Assembly: GCA_001931875.2 (NCBI GenBank)
Contig: MSJH02000654.1
Coordinates: forward strand, 1-11,650
Reading direction: 5' to 3'
DNA length: 11,650 nucleotides
From: Byssochlamys sp. IMV 00236
Taxonomy: Eukaryota; Ascomycota; Eurotiomycetes; Eurotiales; Thermoascaceae
Below the pieces are notes generated by a model, which searched no databases, was not told the origin of the DNA, and saw nothing but the letters and a program-made list of their open reading frames with translations. Position 1 is the first letter of the stretch. Every line of letters begins with the position of its first letter. This document shows positions 8,201 through 11,650 of this stretch, in pieces. The position numbers were made by a program, and so were the translations under genes.

Positions 8201-9332
8201 ATCTCACATACCATTTCATAGGAGTACCCTATTTCAGATCATTTCCTATGCCAATGACCCGCACTCGATCATTTCCACATCCATTCGCAACACCCAATCA
8301 CCCCAAGGGCCGACTCTATAACGACATGACCTATGTCCTCTTCGATTATGCTGTATGGAGAGCCATAGCAACCCGAACGAATGCGTTTAGAAAGAACAAA
8401 CTGAAAATACCTGCCACAAGTTATGAAAAACTAGAAGTTTGGAAAATACCCTACCTTTACTCATTTAGTCCTAATATTGTGCCAAGCCCACTCGACTGGC
8501 TGGACTGGATTCACTGCACTGGATACTGGTTCCTTGACAACCCCCAAACAGGCTGGAAACCCGAGGAGAAGCTAAAGGCATTTGTCGAATCCAAAGATAC
8601 CCGTCCCCTTGTTTATATCGGATTCGGTTCCATTATTGTCTCTGATCCAAAGGAGATCACTCGCATCATCGTCGAATCTGTCTTGCTCTCGAATGTGAGG
8701 GCAATTGTGTCCAGAGGATGGTCCTCAAGACTCCAAGGTGTTGCCCATGAAGAAGATGACATCTTAAAGAAACACCCTGATACGATATTCAGCATTCAGT
8801 CTGTACCTCATGACTGGCTGTTTCCTCAAGTACGTGCTGTCGTTCATCATGGTGGAGCAGGCACGACAGCAGCAGGATTAAGAGCAGGAAGACCCACGAT
8901 CATCAAGCCCTTCTTTGCTGACCAGTTCTTTTGGGGAGAACGTGTAGAAGAGATGGGCATTGGCCGATGTATCAAAAAGCTAACGGTCGAGAGCTTGTCA
9001 GCAGCACTTCGTGTGGTCTCTACGGATGAACACATGTTGAAGTTAGCAAAGAAAGTGGGAGAAAAGATCTCATCGGTAAAAAAATACTCTGGTTTGTTTC
9101 TCTTTGTACTTATTCTCATATATAGGAAGCGGGTGTTGATACAGCCATTCAGTGTATCTACCGTGATATGGAACTTGCCAAGGCTCGAACACTCTCTTCT
9201 ATACAAAAGAACGCATGTACGAATGATCAAGAGTATATAGAAGAGGATTGGACATTGATTGATGAAGCAACCGCATCTGGTTCAATATCCCCTGAAACGT
9301 GGATGTTGAAAGAACAAAGAGAAAGCACATAA
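5277..9332 (+). CDS. ATG26: Sterol 3-beta-glucosyltransferase (Atg26/Ugt51 type)
   Basis: Transfers glucose from UDP-glucose to the 3-beta-OH of ergosterol, at membranes. Fifteen exons: 5277-5330, 5379-5409, 5457-5483, 5536-5790, 5842-5939, 5989-6254, 6305-6476, 6532-7081, 7146-7249, 7304-7506, 7559-7889, 7950-8009, 8059-8173, 8222-9075 and 9126-9332, phase-consistent throughout; 1108 residues against roughly 1200-1400 in yeasts and Aspergillus. Domains: first GRAM half (about 100-155, [20 protein letters not shown]), PH (156-255, [11 protein letters not shown]), a hydrophilic acidic linker (exon 8), second GRAM (about 468-586, [20 protein letters not shown]), then the GT1/GT28 catalytic region from about 637 ([12 protein letters not shown]). 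Catalytic landmarks are [34 protein letters not shown] and the UDP-sugar-binding [15 protein letters not shown] (from residue 964) with [10 protein letters not shown]. All key motifs are intact. A role in pexophagy is known only in some fungi and is not implied. Confidence 0.95.
6953..6985 (+). repeat. GAAGATGA-type low-complexity run encoding an acidic patch
   Basis: A purine-rich run inside ATG26 exon 8 encodes about a dozen consecutive Glu/Asp residues between the PH and second GRAM domains. It follows a Ser-rich stretch ([11 protein letters not shown]), suggesting a disordered, possibly phosphorylated linker. Confidence 0.7.
7082..7145 (+). other. GC-AG intron in ATG26
   Basis: Between exon 8 (ending PETEKLLT) and exon 9 (beginning [17 protein letters not shown]) no GT donor gives the right phase. 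A GC donor with sequence ACAG/GCAAAA and an acceptor at TATATATAG, 64 nt, joins the frames exactly at phase 1 and restores the second GRAM domain. The intron ends in a TA microsatellite. Confidence 0.75.
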
Positions 9333-9356
9333 TGAACAAGATAATCGTATCTTCTT

Positions 9357-9365
9357 TTTAATAAA
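9357..9365. terminator. Overlapping convergent poly(A) signals of ATG26 and RRP4
   Basis: AATAAA on the plus strand (9360-9365) lies 27 nt after the ATG26 stop. The complementary strand reads ATTAAA (9362-9357), 24 nt after the RRP4 stop. The two hexamers share three base pairs, so cleavage of each transcript would fall near or within the other's 3' end. Confidence 0.5.
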
Positions 9366-9386
9366 GTATATTTACAAGGTGTGATA

Positions 9387-10450
9387 TTAAGCTGCATTCA
9401 CTCTTAAGCTGGCTTCTGTTGTGATTGCTTCGATAACGTCTAGTTTCAGTAACTCCTTGACTGAGTACTCTAAGGAAGCTTCATAGGTATATACAATAAT
9501 TGAATCGTTAATGTGCATATATTGTTTAGCCAATGCTGCAATGCAGTTCGTAACACGAGCAATTTCCTGTCGTTCATCCTCAGTGATAGGCTGTATATAT
9601 ATATATAGGATGAGTATGGCCATCTTGGATATTTTACTTAACTTACATCATTTGTGCTTGAGTATTGAACAGAAGCATCATTATCATCGCCTGATAATCC
9701 TTCAAACTTCTTATGTACCCAGATATATCCATTTAAGCCAAGAATAACATCCACACCACAAGGAAGTGAGTGAAATTGTGATTTACATCGCTGCACGAGT
9801 ACAGGCGGCACACAGATAAAGGAACCGTTTCGTAGCTTACAGAATTTGAATCCACGCGTATGAAGTCCAATGGTTCCATCTGAATAGAACGTCTGCACCT
9901 CAGCCTAGATATGGAGTTATTGTTTATTCGCTTTTTTTTTTTGTGTTGTATACTCTACCACCAACACGTCTCCTTCTGCAAAGAATTGTCTCATTTGAAG
10001 TTCATCGGCTTCGTTTTTACGTCTCTAAAATAACAAATGAACATTTCGATCTTTACCATTTTTAATGTCTCTTACCTGAACACCTCCTGGAAGACTAACA
10101 GAACTGAGTAAAAGATTGGCATCCTGTTTAGAATTGACATCGACTTTCCAACGTCGCATGGCTACTTCAGTGATGCGACCAACGACAATATCACCAATTT
10201 CAGCAGTATATCGAGTCTTTAAGGGTCTGACGGATAATAGCTTGTTGACTTTTTCTACAACACCTGTCACAGATGAAATGACGGCGCCTTCTCCATCAGT
10301 GTAGGTACCATGACCTCGCATGAACTGTTGATCCATCGTTACTGTCTCACCAGGATTGACCAAGTGAGCCTCTTCGCCGTCAATCTGCATGCGTTCATTT
10401 GCTGTTTTAGTTGTTTTGGTAGGTACGGGCGATAATACAGTGAGATCCAT
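9387..10450 (-). CDS. RRP4: RNA exosome cap subunit Rrp4 (EXOSC2)
   Basis: RNA-binding cap subunit of the nuclear and cytoplasmic exosome, which processes and degrades RNA 3' to 5'. Four exons on the minus strand: 10450-10076, 10024-9959, 9904-9647 and 9590-9387, all phase 0, giving 300 residues (human 293, budding yeast 359). N-terminal domain with VNPGETVT and the diagnostic FMRGHGTY (43-50); VEKVNKL and [20 protein letters not shown] lead into an S1 domain (about 84-165) with [19 protein letters not shown]; the KH-type domain has the [19 protein letters not shown] signature with GLNG at 203-206. The C-terminal helical part includes [20 protein letters not shown]. The ATG at 10450 is the first in frame; reading further back only gives non-ATG codons and the poly(A/T) tract. 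The gene converges with ATG26 and has a transposon end about 50 bp from its start. Confidence 0.94.
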
Positions 10451-10461
10451 CTTGATCAATT

Positions 10462-10485
10462 AAAAAAAAAAAAAAAAAAAAAAAA
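10462..10485. repeat. 24-base poly(dA:dT) tract in the RRP4 promoter
   Basis: An uninterrupted A run on the plus strand (T on the RRP4 sense strand) lies 11 bp upstream of the RRP4 ATG and 17 bp from the transposon end. Such tracts commonly exclude nucleosomes in fungal promoters; it lies in the very short native promoter left next to the element. Confidence 0.7.
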
Positions 10486-10520
10486 CCTTGGGGGCTTGTG
10501 TACAGTAAGGCTGGGAAATA

Positions 10521-10695
10521 TTGTCGGTTTGGAAAAAATTATTGTCACTTTTAGAAAAATAATTGTCGGTTTCTGAAAAATATTTGTCGCTAAATAAAAA
10601 ATAATTGTCGCTTTGCGATGAGATAATTGTCGTTTTAAGAAAAATATTTTGTCAGTTATAAAATTATAATTTGTCAGATTTTGGGTTAAATTGTC
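10521..10695. repeat. Nine-copy degenerate 21-bp tandem array
   Basis: The pentamer TTGTC recurs at 10521, 10542, 10563, 10584, 10605, 10627, 10649, 10671 and 10691, so spacings are 21,21,21,21,22,22,22,20. Each unit is roughly TTGTCGSTTT followed by an A-rich half (GAAAAATAA). Identity is highest in the first six copies and decays toward the transposase. Confidence 0.85.
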
Positions 10696-10719
10696 ATAAA
10701 GGTTTATTTAAAAGGAAAG

Positions 10720-11220
10720 TTAAAATGGAGTTTTATTGTAGCAGTTAATAACTTGCTTTTTAGAATGATTACAGAAGCCGTACAAATCGCTAAGACGTAC
10801 ATCATTGCATGCATCGGTAATTCTGCTTGATAGATTCTCTTCAGTCATCAGGCGGTGACGCTTCATTTTCCCCTTAACAATAGCCCAGAACTGTTCGATT
10901 GGGTTTAACTCTGGGGAGTAAGGAGGAAGATACATTACTCTATATCCTCGGCTTTCAATCTTTCTAATCATTGGACGCGATTTGTGGATAGTACAATTAC
11001 CCATTACCAGATAGCTTCCTAAAAGGTTTCTATCTGTATCCATGATGTTGAGTAATTCATTTACAAACTTGATAAAATGAGCAGTCGTCGTTCCTTTTGG
11101 TGCTGGTTTGACAGGCTCACTTTCTACTACATCGACATACTCTACCACAGGTTCTTCCATTACAATATCGCCAGCCTTTGGCTCTTGTTGTGGATACTTA
11201 AGGATTATAGCAATAAACAT
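10720..11220 (-). pseudogene. Degenerate Tc1/mariner (DDE_3-like) transposase, C-terminal part
   Basis: The 166-codon frame carries the C-terminal half of an IS630/Tc1/mariner-superfamily transposase: GTTTAHFIKFVNELLNIMD, then LVMGNCTIHKS, then the very characteristic YLPPYSPELNPIEQFW and a basic stretch (KGKMKRHRL). The catalytic triad is usually DD34E. The Glu of NPIE is present and lies 34 residues after the Gly of VMGN, where the family has Asp (VMDN), so the second catalytic residue is lost (D to G). The first Asp and the N-terminal helix-turn-helix are absent; the frame is closed by a stop seven codons before its first ATG, and related transposases are about 300-400 residues. Active transposition by this protein is therefore very unlikely. 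It could retain DNA binding only if an upstream exon outside the window supplied the HTH. Confidence 0.8.
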
Positions 11221-11650
11221 AGAACAATTATAGTCATGTTAAGCATAACCTTAGATTCTATGCATTAATCCCAATTCAGGGCTGCATAATCTTGATTAGA
11301 TTTTATTATATTCAATTGTATACTTCTTTGGTACATAATAACTGATATAGCCAATAAGAGCATATTACCTATTATTGCGCACTGGATAAATAATATTTTG
11401 CTTGACAACCGTTGCTAGGCTATGGTGTGGTTTGATCTAGATCCAATTACATTGCTCAGGGTCAAATGCAGTTAGCGTTGGGCCCTAATTGTTATTGTTA
11501 TCTCCGTTTGGAAATTTTTTATATCTGATCCAGTAAGTCAGGTACATTTAATGATCCAATAGGGTCAAGAACAAACAGGAAGATACTTTAGGCGAATTGA
11601 TCGTAATTACTACCTATGAATAAGGATTATTAATTGTTCCAGGATAACCA
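11221..11650. other. No gene recognised; possible remainder of the element
   Basis: This AT-rich sequence has stops in every frame and no transposase N-terminal motif that I recognise. Two related direct sequences occur (GATCCAAT...AGGGTCAA at about 11449-11475 and GATCCAATAGGGTCAA at about 11553-11568). It may be degraded transposon interior or unrelated intergenic DNA. Confidence 0.4.

Larger units (their letters stand above)
10501..11220 (-). mobile_element. Tc1/mariner-like element, one end visible
   Basis: The left boundary is proposed at TA (10501-10502) followed by CAGTAAGGCTGGG, matching the TA target and CAGT terminus typical of Tc1/mariner elements. Inside are a 21-bp tandem array and then the 3' end of a transposase reading toward this end. 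I could not find the inverted partner (CCCAGCCTTACTG-TA) anywhere to 11650. Either the other end lies beyond the window or the copy is truncated. The right boundary given is only the end of recognisable transposase. Confidence 0.6.

Noticed and set aside
11370..11500. Minus-strand stretch reading like protein (FDPEQCNWI, stop, IKPHHSLATVVKQNIIYPV) in the same frame as the transposase fragment.
   Set aside because: It has in-frame stops and no family I recognise. It may be decayed transposase or another decayed gene, but the signal is no better than chance in this composition.
11500..11540. CCGTTTGGAAATTTTTTAT resembling a unit of the 21-bp array.
   Set aside because: It is a single copy in direct, not inverted, orientation and lacks TTGTC, so it does not mark the other element end.

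Overview
The window looks like nuclear DNA of an early-diverging filamentous fungus, most likely Mucoromycota (Mucorales-type). It is AT-rich and gene-dense, with many introns of about 45-65 nt (GTAAGT-like donors, TAG or CAG acceptors). It carries fungal-type genes (DASH subunit HSK3, sterol glucosyltransferase ATG26) beside a glomulin/YBP-family gene, and a Tc1/mariner transposase remnant of a kind I associate with Mucorales genomes. The placement is an inference from gene content and style, not from a marker search.

Layout, left to right. Positions 1-744 hold no gene I can support. RPS18 (ribosomal protein uS13) is on the minus strand, with an ATG-only first exon, a 311-nt first intron and a probable short intron directly after its stop codon. 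A 0.4-kb spacer follows. HSK3 (minus) and an RPA-interacting protein gene (plus) then diverge from only 70 bp. Next, in tandem on the plus strand and almost touching, come an eight-exon glomulin/ALF4/YBP-family gene and a fifteen-exon ATG26-type sterol 3-beta-glucosyltransferase gene. ATG26 converges on RRP4 (minus; RNA exosome cap subunit) with 54 bp between stop codons. About 50 bp upstream of the RRP4 start codon lies one end of a Tc1/mariner-like element (TA-CAGT), with a nine-copy 21-bp tandem array and the C-terminal half of a transposase that has lost a catalytic aspartate. The last 430 bp show nothing I can name.

The genes do not form a pathway. They are housekeeping functions packed closely: translation (RPS18), kinetochore-microtubule attachment (HSK3), RPA import and DNA metabolism (RPAIN), probable ubiquitin-ligase or stress-factor regulation (glomulin/YBP), sterol glucosylation (ATG26) and RNA decay/processing (RRP4). 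The unusual features are in gene architecture (ATG-only exon, post-stop intron, GC-AG intron, candidate cassette microexon, tandem acceptors whose upstream choice brings in a stop, overlapping convergent poly(A) signals) and in the 21-bp transposon-end array next to an essential gene. I found no clearly new multi-gene system. All exon coordinates were derived by hand from reading frame, splice signals and remembered family alignments.
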